Positions 24,153 to 33,546 are shown, numbered from the stretch's first letter. The stretch is DNA of 64,000 bases from Selenomonas ruminantium AC2024 (GCF_000687995.1 NZ_JIAC01000001.1:930001-994000); one strand, 5' to 3'. The notes: a model not told the origin generated them from the letters alone. A program made the numbers and translations.

Positions 24153-26701
24153 TGGCAAAATTGTATGTTAAGTATAATCCCTATCGTTTACAAACAGAAA
24201 TTAGGATTAATGGCAATGCCATAGAAAAAGACAGCAGGCTGTACAAATATGTCAAGGACAAGCGTTTACAGGAATGGGTGGGGGATTTTCCAGAAGAATT
24301 GCGAAAAGCAGTCAACACTGTAGATTTTGATATAAAATTTCACGGCATGGAAATGGATTGGGATGATTTTGAAGATGCCTTTCATCAGGCAGTGGAGAGA
24401 GGTGTTATAAAGCCGCCTGCTATGGAATTCATCGCAGGGAAGTCTCAGAAAAACATCGTGGAGAAATTGACAAAGATTTTTGATGATTTGCGAGATGAGA
24501 ATGCTCCTGTAGAGGCATTCAAAGATGAAGCTCTGAAAAAATCATTTGATAATGTGAAGAATGCTGTATTTCCTATCAATGTCATTGCTACGATGAGCTC
24601 TGGAAAATCTACACTAATCAATGCCTTGTTATCAAGGAAGATGATGCCATCTAAAAATGAGGCTTGCACAGCCACCGTAACCCGAATAACCGATAATGAC
24701 AGAGATGATTTTCAAGGAATTGCATACGATAGAGAGGGAAATATCATCTCAAAAATAGAGAATATAGCCTATGAGAATATGGTGGAGCTGAATGAAGATC
24801 CTAAAGTGCAAGAAATTGCCATATCCGGCAATATCCCTTTTATCGATGCCAACACAACGGCTTTGCGTTTAGTGGATACACCGGGACCAAATAATTCACA
24901 GAATCAAGCCCATAAAAATACAACATATAGAGCTGTAGAAAGTGATGCAAACAATTTAATACTGTATGTGTTGAACGGGACGCAACTGGCTACCAATGAT
25001 GATGATCATCTACTCAATCATGTGGCAGAGAAAATCCGTACCGGAGGAAAATTGATGCGGGACAGATTTTTGTTTGCCATAAACCGCATGGATGATTTCA
25101 ACCCGGAGGAAGAGAATATCGAATCTGCCATTGAGAAGGCAAGGACTTACTTAGTTAATCATGGTATAGAGAATCCGCAGATTTTCCCATGTTCTGCTTA
25201 TACAGCCTTGAATATTCGCACATATCTCAGGGATATAGATCCTGCTAAGTTAACATTGGATGATATGGATAACCTTCCTAATGCAGCTTTGGATACTATT
25301 AGCAAAATGAGACGGTTTAGGAAGCATGAATCCATGCACTTAGAAGCATACAGTAATTTGTCTCCTATAGCCAAGCGGGAACTGAATGCTGAATTAGCTG
25401 CTGCTTTAGATAGTAAAGACAGCAAAGGGCAAGTGTTAATCCACTGTGGCATACGCTCTATAGAGTCTGCCATCATCGCCTATGTGAAAAAATATGCTAT
25501 GACTAAAAAAATCAAGGATCTGGTAGAAACTTTTCAAGGCGTATTGGAAGCCAGTGAAGTCCTGGCAAAAGTCAAGGCAACGGTGGCTACGGATGAAAAT
25601 GCACTAAGGGAAATTAATGAGCGTGCGAAGATTATTCAGGCGCGTATAGATGACGGCAAAGAAGCACAAAAATTCAAAGCTAAGATAAATGCTTTCAATC
25701 CGATGAAATCTATAGAGGAGAAAACCGAGGAGTTGCAGGATAAGATAGAGGACGAGATTATTCAAATTTTTAGAAGATATGATGATGTTATTGAAAGTAA
25801 GAGTGAGGCTGTGCGGCTGGTAAATCAGTTCACGGATATGGCATCCAATACTATGGCTAAATTGGCAGCTGAACTGGAAACCATCATCAATCGCGAATTG
25901 GTAGAAACTGGCGAAGGACTGCTATGGGAATACCAGGAGAAGCTCAATCGCTTCGATAAGGAGGCTCAAGTAGAGGCGTTAGACTTTGATACAGCATCCC
26001 TGGTGAAGGACGGTTTGATGAACCTTCGGGAGAGCATCAATGCTTGGCGCTCCGATTCCTTTGCTATGGAAAAAGCGGAGGCCATAGGTGAGACTACCAT
26101 AGAAGAAGAGACTTATCATGAGAAGATAGGCACTAAAAAGGAAGATGTCATAGTGGGATCGCATGAGGAAGAAGTGGGGACACGCCAGGTAAAGTCAGGT
26201 TCTCATCAAGTAGAGCGCACTAGAAGAGTGAAGAATCCCGACAAGCAGGGGTGGAAATTTTTGCTGTTCTGGCGGGATGATTATGTGGATGAAACGTATT
26301 ATGTAAATGTGGATGATTATCGCACAGAGAAAGTATACAAGACGGTGCTTGATTATGAGACAGTAGAAAGAGATGTTTTTGAGGAGCGTACTAGAACTAC
26401 CGAGAAGTTCCGTGCAGATAAGGATAAGATACAGGCAGATCTTCTGGCAAAATATCAGCAAAAGCTGGGAGAGAGCATTAAAAAATCACTTGGTTACGCT
26501 GAGGAACAGATAGACGGTATGAAGAAGCAGTTTTCTAATAGCTTTGATGAATTAGATAGACGTATTGGCGAAAAGTATAAGGAAATTAAGGCTTGCACGG
26601 TCGACCAGAAAACAAGAAAAGAAGAACTTGAAAAGAATAAGAAAATCATAAAATGGATTGAGGCCAATATTGCTGAACTGAACGGTATTTTAGATGTTTA
26701 G
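24152..26701 (+). CDS. Large dynamin-like GTPase
   Basis: 849 residues from the ATG at 24152, which overlaps the stop of the preceding gene and has AAGGGAGG nine bases upstream. The P-loop is ATMSSGKST at 146-154; RLVDTPGPNNS (G3) and NRMDDF (G4) follow. A long helical stalk (about 450-640) precedes a charged C-terminal domain with alternating strands (EEVGTRQVKSGSHQVERTRR, then DDYVDETYYVNVDDYRTEKV) and a coiled-coil end. Dynamin-like proteins remodel or tether membranes. Pairing with a second GTPase as here is common for bacterial dynamins, and heteromeric action with the Hsp70 fusion is likely. Confidence 0.82.
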   Translation: MAKLYVKYNPYRLQTEIRINGNAIEKDSRLYKYVKDKRLQEWVGDFPEELRKAVNTVDFDIKFHGMEMDWDDFEDAFHQAVERGVIKPPAMEFIAGKSQKNIVEKLTKIFDDLRDENAPVEAFKDEALKKSFDNVKNAVFPINVIATMSSGKSTLINALLSRKMMPSKNEACTATVTRITDNDRDDFQGIAYDREGNIISKIENIAYENMVELNEDPKVQEIAISGNIPFIDANTTALRLVDTPGPNNSQNQAHKNTTYRAVESDANNLILYVLNGTQLATNDDDHLLNHVAEKIRTGGKLMRDRFLFAINRMDDFNPEEENIESAIEKARTYLVNHGIENPQIFPCSAYTALNIRTYLRDIDPAKLTLDDMDNLPNAALDTISKMRRFRKHESMHLEAYSNLSPIAKRELNAELAAALDSKDSKGQVLIHCGIRSIESAIIAYVKKYAMTKKIKDLVETFQGVLEASEVLAKVKATVATDENALREINERAKIIQARIDDGKEAQKFKAKINAFNPMKSIEEKTEELQDKIEDEIIQIFRRYDDVIESKSEAVRLVNQFTDMASNTMAKLAAELETIINRELVETGEGLLWEYQEKLNRFDKEAQVEALDFDTASLVKDGLMNLRESINAWRSDSFAMEKAEAIGETTIEEETYHEKIGTKKEDVIVGSHEEEVGTRQVKSGSHQVERTRRVKNPDKQGWKFLLFWRDDYVDETYYVNVDDYRTEKVYKTVLDYETVERDVFEERTRTTEKFRADKDKIQADLLAKYQQKLGESIKKSLGYAEEQIDGMKKQFSNSFDELDRRIGEKYKEIKACTVDQKTRKEELEKNKKIIKWIEANIAELNGILDV

Positions 26702-26712
26702 GAGGGTGAGAT

Positions 26713-27375
26713 ATGCATGATTCGGTAAGGACTTGTATTGCCAATGGTGACATAGAGGGCTTGAAATATATTTTCAAGGATGCTTTGGATGTGGATCCCA
26801 CCTTTGCAAAATATCAGGATGATTACAATCAAGTGTTAAAGGCTGGGTTATTTGAGTCACATCAGGTACTGTCCAGCTCCAAGGAAAGTTCTACTCAGTG
26901 GGATAAGGCTTATTGGAAGAGATTAAAGAAGGATTTATTAAAGAACTTTTCCAAAGAACGTGTAGACCATATGCGAAAAGTGGCTCAAGTGATATATGCG
27001 GATGATATAAGCAGAAAAGAGGAGACTTCTGAGAGTGCAGTTGATGAGCACCAGGTTTTGACAAAAGCGGAGCTACAGCCCAAACCTGTCGAAATAGCTT
27101 CGGCTGTGTCCAAAGTTGTGCAACCGAAAGAATCCAAGGAAGAATACGAAAGACGCATACAAAAAGAACTGGCAGAGGATAGAAAGAAATACGCATCAGT
27201 CAGTCCTATTCCACGCATCGAGGGGCCAGAGCTAAAAAAAAAACAGTCTCGTCCAATCAGTCGAACACCATCGGGAAAAAATCAGGCAAAGAGCAAGGAG
27301 AATCTGGAGAAAATTGTTTTGCCGATAATAGGTGCATTGGCGATATTGTTGATTCTGTTGATACTGTTGCGATAA
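26713..27375 (+). CDS. Tail-anchored membrane protein of the GTPase operon (frame continues after a shift)
   Basis: 220 residues in the zero frame. A helical N-terminal domain (about 1-100), a charged linker and a single hydrophobic helix at the very C-terminus (IVLPIIGALAILLILLILLR). An A10 run at 27234-27243 lies in the linker. One frame back (-1), translation stays open across the stop for a further 100 codons to 27683, so the natural product may be longer (next entry). GGAGGGTGAG precedes the ATG. Not recognised as a family. It could anchor the two GTPases to the membrane. Confidence 0.7.
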   Translation: MHDSVRTCIANGDIEGLKYIFKDALDVDPTFAKYQDDYNQVLKAGLFESHQVLSSSKESSTQWDKAYWKRLKKDLLKNFSKERVDHMRKVAQVIYADDISRKEETSESAVDEHQVLTKAELQPKPVEIASAVSKVVQPKESKEEYERRIQKELAEDRKKYASVSPIPRIEGPELKKKQSRPISRTPSGKNQAKSKENLEKIVLPIIGALAILLILLILLR

Positions 27376-27683
27376 AGCCGTCTAGAACGAAAAGCGTAGC
27401 TTGGCGAACTGTATTAATTATTAATCCTGAGGAAAAGTACTTCTTATCGGAGGGGAGTAAACTGCTAAAAAAACATTCTAACAACAGGGAGGCTGTTTAT
27501 GAGCTCACAGAAGACTTGTACTTTAAAGATCGTGGCTGGGAAAGGATAAAAGGTTATTCGCCACAGGGATTTGCTATTTATATGCAAAGTTATGAAGGGC
27601 ATCCAACGGGCTATTATAAGCTTGAGATAGCAGGAAAAAAGAAAAGATTCTATCGCAGATTTGCGGGAGGTGGTGGTTTATGA
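27376..27683 (+). pseudogene. Orphan reading frame continuing the membrane protein (frameshift, recoding or sequence error)
   Basis: No usable start codon lies at its beginning, yet the frame is open from at least 27244 and reads like a real domain: PEEKYFLSEGSKLLKKHSNN, YELTEDLYFKDRGWERIKGY, GFAIYMQSYEGHPTGYYKLE. Its TGA at 27681-27683 overlaps the ATG of the next gene (ATGA at 27680), the layout of translationally coupled neighbours. It is reached from the upstream gene by a -1 shift, either at the A10 run or near its stop codon. It could be a true recoded fusion, a recent inactivating indel, or an assembly error. Confidence 0.6.
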
Positions 27684-30600
27684 AGTGGAATGGGTTTGAT
27701 AGTAAGATGGCGGAGGTAAATAAAGAGATTTTTTTGCATGAAGAGATGGGAAAAAAGCAACTGCCGTTAGTGAATGAAAATCAGATCACAATAGAACCCA
27801 AGTTAGATGATTCGCAGAAAGAAAAGCATATTGAACAGTTATCATTGCAAGAATATGAACAGTTTGATCGCTTGACTATTTTGCAGAATAACCTTGCCAA
27901 TTGCTTGAAAATTATTGATGATGAAGTGATGAAGGGGTATTTGGCAAAACTTGATAGTTTGAAGATTGTGGATGCAGATGCAGAGGCTTTAGCAAAACTT
28001 AATCAGATTCAGTTTTTCCGCATTGATAAGCTGGCATATCAAGCGGAGGAATTCTCATTGCATAATCTGGCAACTTTGTATCGGGTATTGAGTGATAAGC
28101 CGTGCACTTTGGTGTTGATGGTAAAAAGCGATGGCATAACGGTGGAATTTTTCTTGGGAGTGAGACCCAAATCTGCTATTCACGCTGCTGGTACCATGAA
28201 ATGTATGCTGGAGGACAGTCTCAAAGGTCTTTTCCCCGGTAGCTGCACCTCGGCTTATTTGGAAGAGGCTTTGCAGAAACAAATGGAAAACATCTCCATA
28301 GGAGCCATTTCTAGTGTTACTTGCATAGCTGATTTTCGCCAGAATGAGGAGGGATTGAGCGATAGACGTTTTGTGCAGGGGGTAGAGAAATTCATTGATA
28401 GCATGAAGGGGAAGAGCTATCAGGCGTTTTTCGTTGCAGAGAATGCAAGCTATGACTATCTTGCGGAAACGCGGAGAGGCTATGAAAGCATTGGTACGCA
28501 AATATCCCCCTTTGTCAATATGCAGATGAATTTTTCATTAAACGATTCTGATGCTGAGGCAAATGCTAATAGCAGTGGTAAAACCATAACACTTTCGCAA
28601 AACAAAGGGGTGGGAAAAACTGTAAATGATGGTATTACCCTGTCAAAGAATATCGAAAAAAATTTTGGAACGAATACTTCTATTACTGTAGGGGAAAATA
28701 AATCTGTGGCTGTTGCTCACACATATACATCTGGGGCAGCCGATGGGGTGAATGAGTCTACAGCAGATGCTCACAGCGAGAGCACTAATACGACAGATGG
28801 TTCTACAGTGGGGGCGGGGGCTTTTTATGGTGTGGGTGTAAGTTACAGTAAAAATCACAGCGAAGGCAAAGGCAGCAGTGATACTCATACTGTCACCAAA
28901 GGCACTAGCCATACGATATCTGAGTCTCAATCCATTTCGCGCACATTGACTCATGGTCTAAGTACATCAAAAACAGTGGGGGAAAGTAGCGGTATCAGCG
29001 AAGGAGAAGGTACGGCTAGAAATTTTGGGATTGCTATTAATGATACTGAGACGATAGGACGGAGCGAGGCTGTTACCTTGACCGATTCCTTGACGATTAC
29101 ATCCACCTTGGGAAAAAGTCAAGGAATCACTCTAGGGGCAGAAAATAAAACCTTCGTTGCGATTGCCAAGCGGCTGGAAAAGCAGCTTCAGCGCCTAGAG
29201 GAGTGCGAGAGCATGGGGATGTGGAATTTTGCTGCTTACTTCGTGGGGGAAAGCTCAGCTGAGACGGAAATGGCGGCTAATATCTATCGTTCCGTGGTTT
29301 CTGGTAAAGGGAGTGGGATTGAGCGATCGGCCATCAATACCTGGAACGATGAACAATCCTTAGTGCAACTGGCACCATATATCAAGAATTTCTTGCATCC
29401 TGTGTTCGAGTATCAAGGTTTTGACTACGAGGGAGAACGTTGTGTAAAAGTGACTCCTGCTGTTTTAGTGAGTACTGGAGAGTTGGCAATCCATATGGGA
29501 CTGCCTCATACTTCAGTGAAGGGACTCCCTGTGGTCAACCATGCAGCTTTTGCAAGAGAGGTTTTGCATGGCTGGCAGACTGACAGTGGGCAGAAGAATA
29601 TGTTGCAAATTGGTCGTATTTTCCATATGGGTGAGCGGACAGAGACCGTGGTTGACCTGGACACAGAAAGCCTTGCTAGCCATACATTTGTAGCTGGTTC
29701 TACCGGGGCTGGAAAGAGCAATGTTGTTTGTCATATCATCAATGCTTTACAAAAACAGGGGAAGAAATTCTTGGTCATTGAGCCAGCCAAAGGAGAATAT
29801 CGTCATATGTTCCCCCAGACACGAATTCTTGGGACTAACCCCAGGCTAGGGGAAATGTTGCAACTTAATCCATTTGTATTCCCATCTTCCATCCATGTGC
29901 TTGAGCATATAGATAGATTGGTAGAGATATTCAATGTTTGTTGGCCTATGTATGCAGCTATGCCTGCTATTTTGAAAGAGGCTGTGGAGAGGGCTTATAC
30001 AAGATGCGGTTGGAATCTGTCCCTTTCGGAGAATAGCATTCATGAAGGGGTATATCCTGGCTTTGCCGATGTGCAGGAAGAGGTTAGGCAGATTTTGGCT
30101 GAAAGCGAGTACTCTGCGGACAATAAAAGTGACTATATAGGTTCCCTGGTCACCAGATTGCGTTCATTGACCAATGGCATAAACAGCCTTATCTTTTCTG
30201 CCAAAGGCATTTCCGATGAGGATCTTTTCAACGAGAATGTTATCGTTGATCTCAGTAGGATTGGATCTGCAGAAACTAAGTCCCTACTCATGGGATTATT
30301 GGTGCTCAAATTACAGGAACATCGTATGGAAGAACGTAGCAGGGGGGCTTCGCCGAACAACACCCTATTCCATGTCACTGTCTTAGAAGAGGCACATAAT
30401 CTCTTGAAGCGTACTAGCAGTGAGCAGACTGCCGAAGGAGCTAATCTTTTGGGAAAATCAGTGGAAATGTTGGCTAATTCCATAGCAGAGATGCGTACCT
30501 ATGGCGAGGGCTTTATCATCGCTGACCAATCACCGGGGCTTTTGGATTTGTCAGTTATTCGCAATACGAACACAAAAATCATCCTGCGTTTGCCGGAACT

Positions 30601-31219
30601 ATCTGACCGTGAATTAGTAGGAGCAGCTGCTGGATTAAATGCGTCACAGATTGAAGAAATCGTGAAGCTGGAAAAAGGCGTAGCAGCGGTGAGTCAAATT
30701 GATTGGTTGGAACCCGTTCTTTGTCAGATTCCACTTTATGAGCCGCCAAAGACTATTGATGAAAAGCAGAAAGTAGAGATAAAGGATTTGGTTAAAATAG
30801 AGGATCAATTGTTGGACGCTATCAGGAATAATGGTATTGGCGGTTCTAAATTACGAAAAGCTTTGCTTAACATGAAGACTGAGATTCTGTGTTCACCATT
30901 GAGGGGGGCTTTGAAGGCTGAATGCTTGATGTATGCAAAAAGTGGAAATGCTTCAAATTGGCAGTACTTTTTGTTTGAGTTTTTTGATGCACAAAAAGCT
31001 CTTAATCATGCTAAATCTTGTGGGGAAATGAATTCTTGGTTGAAAACAGTAAAAGAAAAGCTAATACCTGCGTCATATGAACTTGCACCGCAACAAGTAG
31101 ACATTCTTTTAGGAATTGTATTGCGTGAGGCAGTTAAAAGAGACGGAAGTTACTTGAATATTTTTCTGAGGTTTACTGAAGAACACCGAAGCAAGGGTGG
31201 TGCGTTTGTCAATGGATGA
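27680..31219 (+). CDS. HerA/DUF87-type ATPase with Ser/Thr/Gly-rich insert
   Basis: 1179 residues. The N-terminal third is of unknown fold. Residues about 290-490 are a low-complexity tract rich in Ser, Thr, Gly and His (for example KGTSHTISESQSISRTLTHG). The C-terminal half is a hexameric-type pump ATPase: Walker A GSTGAGKS at 673-680, VIEPAKGEYRHMF just after it, Walker B VTVLEEAHNLL with E903-E904, and a later EMRTYGEGFIIADQSP arginine-finger-like region. This matches the HerA/FtsK/VirB4 division of DNA or protein pumps. It is coupled (ATGA) to the frame before and overlaps the nuclease gene after it. Confidence 0.85.
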   Translation: MKWNGFDSKMAEVNKEIFLHEEMGKKQLPLVNENQITIEPKLDDSQKEKHIEQLSLQEYEQFDRLTILQNNLANCLKIIDDEVMKGYLAKLDSLKIVDADAEALAKLNQIQFFRIDKLAYQAEEFSLHNLATLYRVLSDKPCTLVLMVKSDGITVEFFLGVRPKSAIHAAGTMKCMLEDSLKGLFPGSCTSAYLEEALQKQMENISIGAISSVTCIADFRQNEEGLSDRRFVQGVEKFIDSMKGKSYQAFFVAENASYDYLAETRRGYESIGTQISPFVNMQMNFSLNDSDAEANANSSGKTITLSQNKGVGKTVNDGITLSKNIEKNFGTNTSITVGENKSVAVAHTYTSGAADGVNESTADAHSESTNTTDGSTVGAGAFYGVGVSYSKNHSEGKGSSDTHTVTKGTSHTISESQSISRTLTHGLSTSKTVGESSGISEGEGTARNFGIAINDTETIGRSEAVTLTDSLTITSTLGKSQGITLGAENKTFVAIAKRLEKQLQRLEECESMGMWNFAAYFVGESSAETEMAANIYRSVVSGKGSGIERSAINTWNDEQSLVQLAPYIKNFLHPVFEYQGFDYEGERCVKVTPAVLVSTGELAIHMGLPHTSVKGLPVVNHAAFAREVLHGWQTDSGQKNMLQIGRIFHMGERTETVVDLDTESLASHTFVAGSTGAGKSNVVCHIINALQKQGKKFLVIEPAKGEYRHMFPQTRILGTNPRLGEMLQLNPFVFPSSIHVLEHIDRLVEIFNVCWPMYAAMPAILKEAVERAYTRCGWNLSLSENSIHEGVYPGFADVQEEVRQILAESEYSADNKSDYIGSLVTRLRSLTNGINSLIFSAKGISDEDLFNENVIVDLSRIGSAETKSLLMGLLVLKLQEHRMEERSRGASPNNTLFHVTVLEEAHNLLKRTSSEQTAEGANLLGKSVEMLANSIAEMRTYGEGFIIADQSPGLLDLSVIRNTNTKIILRLPELSDRELVGAAAGLNASQIEEIVKLEKGVAAVSQIDWLEPVLCQIPLYEPPKTIDEKQKVEIKDLVKIEDQLLDAIRNNGIGGSKLRKALLNMKTEILCSPLRGALKAECLMYAKSGNASNWQYFLFEFFDAQKALNHAKSCGEMNSWLKTVKEKLIPASYELAPQQVDILLGIVLREAVKRDGSYLNIFLRFTEEHRSKGGAFVNG

Positions 31220-31868
31220 GATAAATGAAAGTTCAGATGTTCAGGAAAATCATGGAGAGTTTGAAAGTTATCAGGAAATAGGCTCAGAAGGAGATATTTC
31301 TCAAGATGAGGCAGAAAATTATTGGGGAGAACAGTTAGAGTCAGCAGAAATAGAAAATCCTGATATCGAGACAGCGCCCTTCAGTACATATGAAGAGCGT
31401 TTGGCTCATGTGCCAAGGGAAAATTCGGATAGAGGCACATGGGAGGGTGAAAGAGGAGAAAGCGGCTATAGACCTGCAGACGGAGAAACCATAGAAGCTA
31501 TGAAAGAGCGTGGGGTAAGTGAAATCCCCTATCAGGATGCCATGGTGGATTTTAGCGGGGTGGCAGAGGCCACAGTGGAAATTGATAATATGACGGAGCA
31601 TCGTCTGGGCCGAGACGGAAATTTTGAGCAGTGTGATACGAAATTATCTGAAGTATGGAATAGAGAAAATCATGATGGCAGGGCTGACTGGACACCTCGC
31701 GATGTATCGGATTGGCGTCATGAGAATAATTACTCTTGGCATGAACGTAACGATATGAGAACTTGCGACCTTGTGCCTACAAAGATACATGAAGCTTGTA
31801 CCCATTTAGGTGGCGTGTCGGAATGTAAGAAGGCCAGCCAAGAAAAGGAGCGTATTTTTGATGATTAA
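31212..31868 (+). CDS. HNH-type nuclease effector (polymorphic-toxin-like)
   Basis: 218 residues from the ATG at 31212 (in-frame GTG codons lie at 31197 and 31200). The first 90 residues are acidic and low in structure. The C-terminus reads YSWHERNDMRTCDLVPTKIH and then EACTHLGGVSECKK, which follows the WH-x(n)-LVP-x-x-IH-x(n)-H-x-GG signature of HNH/endonuclease VII-fold toxin nucleases (LHH/WHH groups). It overlaps the ATPase gene by eight bases and the next gene by eight, so all three are coupled. A DNA-cutting effector neutralised by the downstream protein is inferred. Confidence 0.72.
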   Translation: MDEINESSDVQENHGEFESYQEIGSEGDISQDEAENYWGEQLESAEIENPDIETAPFSTYEERLAHVPRENSDRGTWEGERGESGYRPADGETIEAMKERGVSEIPYQDAMVDFSGVAEATVEIDNMTEHRLGRDGNFEQCDTKLSEVWNRENHDGRADWTPRDVSDWRHENNYSWHERNDMRTCDLVPTKIHEACTHLGGVSECKKASQEKERIFDD

Positions 31869-32238
31869 TCATAAGAAAGTCAGACTATGGGGGAGAGACC
31901 TGGATCTTGAAATACAATATGACTGCTATGCAGGTGAAGAAGTACTTCCTGTTCAGGAAGAGGCTTTAGAGAGTGTGTTGAATAATTGGCAGATTGTAGA
32001 AGATGCGAAGGCTTATGTTGTGAAATATATGCTGGAACGTGATGGTGATAAGATAGAGAATGCGAATAATCTTAATGTGTTTAAATATGTAATGCCACAA
32101 AATCTTTTTGTAGGGAGGAGCAAAGGAACCCCGTCGGTGTATTTAGTCTGTGCTTACAGATATAATGAGGATGATGGTTTAGTGGTGGAATTTGTAGATG
32201 CTGCTGTAAGACAGGTGGGTACACAAAGCATTATTTGA
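31861..32238 (+). CDS. Probable immunity protein (DUF6985-like)
   Basis: 125 residues. Starts INHKKVRLWGRDLDLEIQYD and ends YRYNEDDGLVVEFVDAAVRQ followed by VGTQSII. This ending resembles the family with a terminal G-x-x-V/I-x-F...I/V-G-x-Q-x-I pattern often found beside nucleases. The ATG at 31861 has AAGGAG ten bases upstream and overlaps the toxin stop. Position directly after an HNH effector is the main argument for an immunity role; the family assignment is tentative. Confidence 0.55.
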   Translation: MINHKKVRLWGRDLDLEIQYDCYAGEEVLPVQEEALESVLNNWQIVEDAKAYVVKYMLERDGDKIENANNLNVFKYVMPQNLFVGRSKGTPSVYLVCAYRYNEDDGLVVEFVDAAVRQVGTQSII

Positions 32239-32347
32239 AATGATGAATGTTTCTTAAATAAGGTTGCCTGTTCAAAGCAGAACAACGTCATGCGCGTAAA
32301 GAAGATTATTTCAATGAGCGCATTAAGTAAATTGAAACCACGGCAGA

Positions 32348-32627
32348 ATGCATGACCACTATGAGCGAACTAAAGCCTATGATGGTAAAATGGCAACTAT
32401 GTATAAGTCGTTTGTAGAGGAAGTAGAGAGAGTATCTTGAAATTCATTATGAATTTGAAAAGGCATTTGATTCTAATGAAAGAATAGAAGAAGCAATTGG
32501 ATGTTCAGTCAGACTAGCGGAAAAATGTAAGGTGGATAAAAAGAAAATCATTCATAATATTAAGGAGTTGGATAATTTTTTTACCAAGGTACATAATGGA
32601 AAAATGTGTACGGGCGTGTGTGTTTAA
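32348..32627 (+). pseudogene. Decayed gene with a frameshift, flanked by relic sequence
   Basis: An ATG frame (MHDHYERTKAYDGKMATMYK) runs 29 codons to a TGA near 32438. One base on, the reading EIHYEFEKAFDSNERIEEAI continues for about 60 codons to 32627. Together they look like one small helical protein broken by a single-base change. Just upstream (32260-32325) another relic reads FKAEQRHARKEDYFNERIK then stop. The whole gene-free stretch 32239-32660 is therefore eroded coding sequence, perhaps old toxin or immunity cassettes. Confidence 0.5.
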
Positions 32628-32660
32628 GAGACAGGATATAGAAAGAGAGGGGGCGGGGGT

Positions 32661-33422
32661 ATGGCTTATTGTAAAGATGCAGATTTAGAGATTTTGGCTT
32701 CGGCGAGTGATGAAGATTTGCAAATACTAGTGGATTATCTTATAAAAGATAAGGATGGTAGCCCAAGGTTAACTGAAGAATTGACATTAACAGAAGTATA
32801 TAAAAATTATTCAGATAGACCAAGTATGTATTGGCAGGAAATTGCTGGGGAGTTGCAGCATTTTGGTGGAAATAGTATTGCTAATTTAGTTAGAAATATA
32901 TTTGGTAATGGTGAAGGAGTCCTGTATAGAGAAATTCTATGTGATGTTTGCGATAAGATGAAAGTAAATTATAATTATAAAGCTTCTATTGAAATAATAG
33001 AGATGAATTTATTGCAAAAAATTCTAATAGACGCTATTGATAAAATGAATAGTGAAGAATTAAAAAAGATAATAGATGAGTTGGATTTGAAGACAACTGA
33101 TTTTACCAAAGAAGCTTTGATCGCGGCATTACAAGCCGGTATATTGAAAGGGGGATTCTTCGCGTATCAGATAGCAGTAATAGTAGCTAATGCTGTAGCA
33201 AAGGCGATTCTTGGTAGAGGATTATCTTTAACAGCAAATGCAACAATAACAAGAGCCATGGGGGCATTGGCTGGACCTTTGGGAATTGCTTTGACTGCTT
33301 TATGGACTTTGGTAGATATTGCTGGGCCTGCATACAGGGTCACAATACCAGCGGTCGTACAAGTTGCATATATTCGTATGAAAACGAAAGAAATATTGCG
33401 CTTAGAAAGTGGACGGTCTTGA
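32661..33422 (+). CDS. YaaW-family protein (DUF3944)
   Basis: 253 residues. The opening DADLEILASASDEDLQILVD, the central YWQEIAGELQHFGGNSIANL and the ending AYRVTIPAVVQVAYIR match the YaaW family of E. coli as I remember it. A hydrophobic region around 165-225 (glycine and alanine-rich) may insert in a membrane. Family function is poorly known; it recurs in accessory regions beside membrane or toxin genes. AGAGGGGGCGGGGG precedes the ATG. A terminator follows at 33476-33502. Confidence 0.85.
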   Translation: MAYCKDADLEILASASDEDLQILVDYLIKDKDGSPRLTEELTLTEVYKNYSDRPSMYWQEIAGELQHFGGNSIANLVRNIFGNGEGVLYREILCDVCDKMKVNYNYKASIEIIEMNLLQKILIDAIDKMNSEELKKIIDELDLKTTDFTKEALIAALQAGILKGGFFAYQIAVIVANAVAKAILGRGLSLTANATITRAMGALAGPLGIALTALWTLVDIAGPAYRVTIPAVVQVAYIRMKTKEILRLESGRS

Positions 33423-33475
33423 TGATGCTGTAAAGATAGGCACAGGCTGATTTGAGTCTTAGTTAAGAAAAAATT

Positions 33476-33502
33476 AAGGTTGCCTGTATGGCAACCTTTT
33501 TT
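33476..33502 (+). terminator. Intrinsic terminator after the YaaW-family gene
   Basis: AAGGTTGCC and GGCAACCTT pair around TGTAT, followed by Ts. A partial copy of the same arm occurs at about 32261 in the decayed region. Confidence 0.85.
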
Positions 33503-33546
33503 GTATTGTTACGTGTTATGATCAATAATAATAGGAGAAAGTTAAG

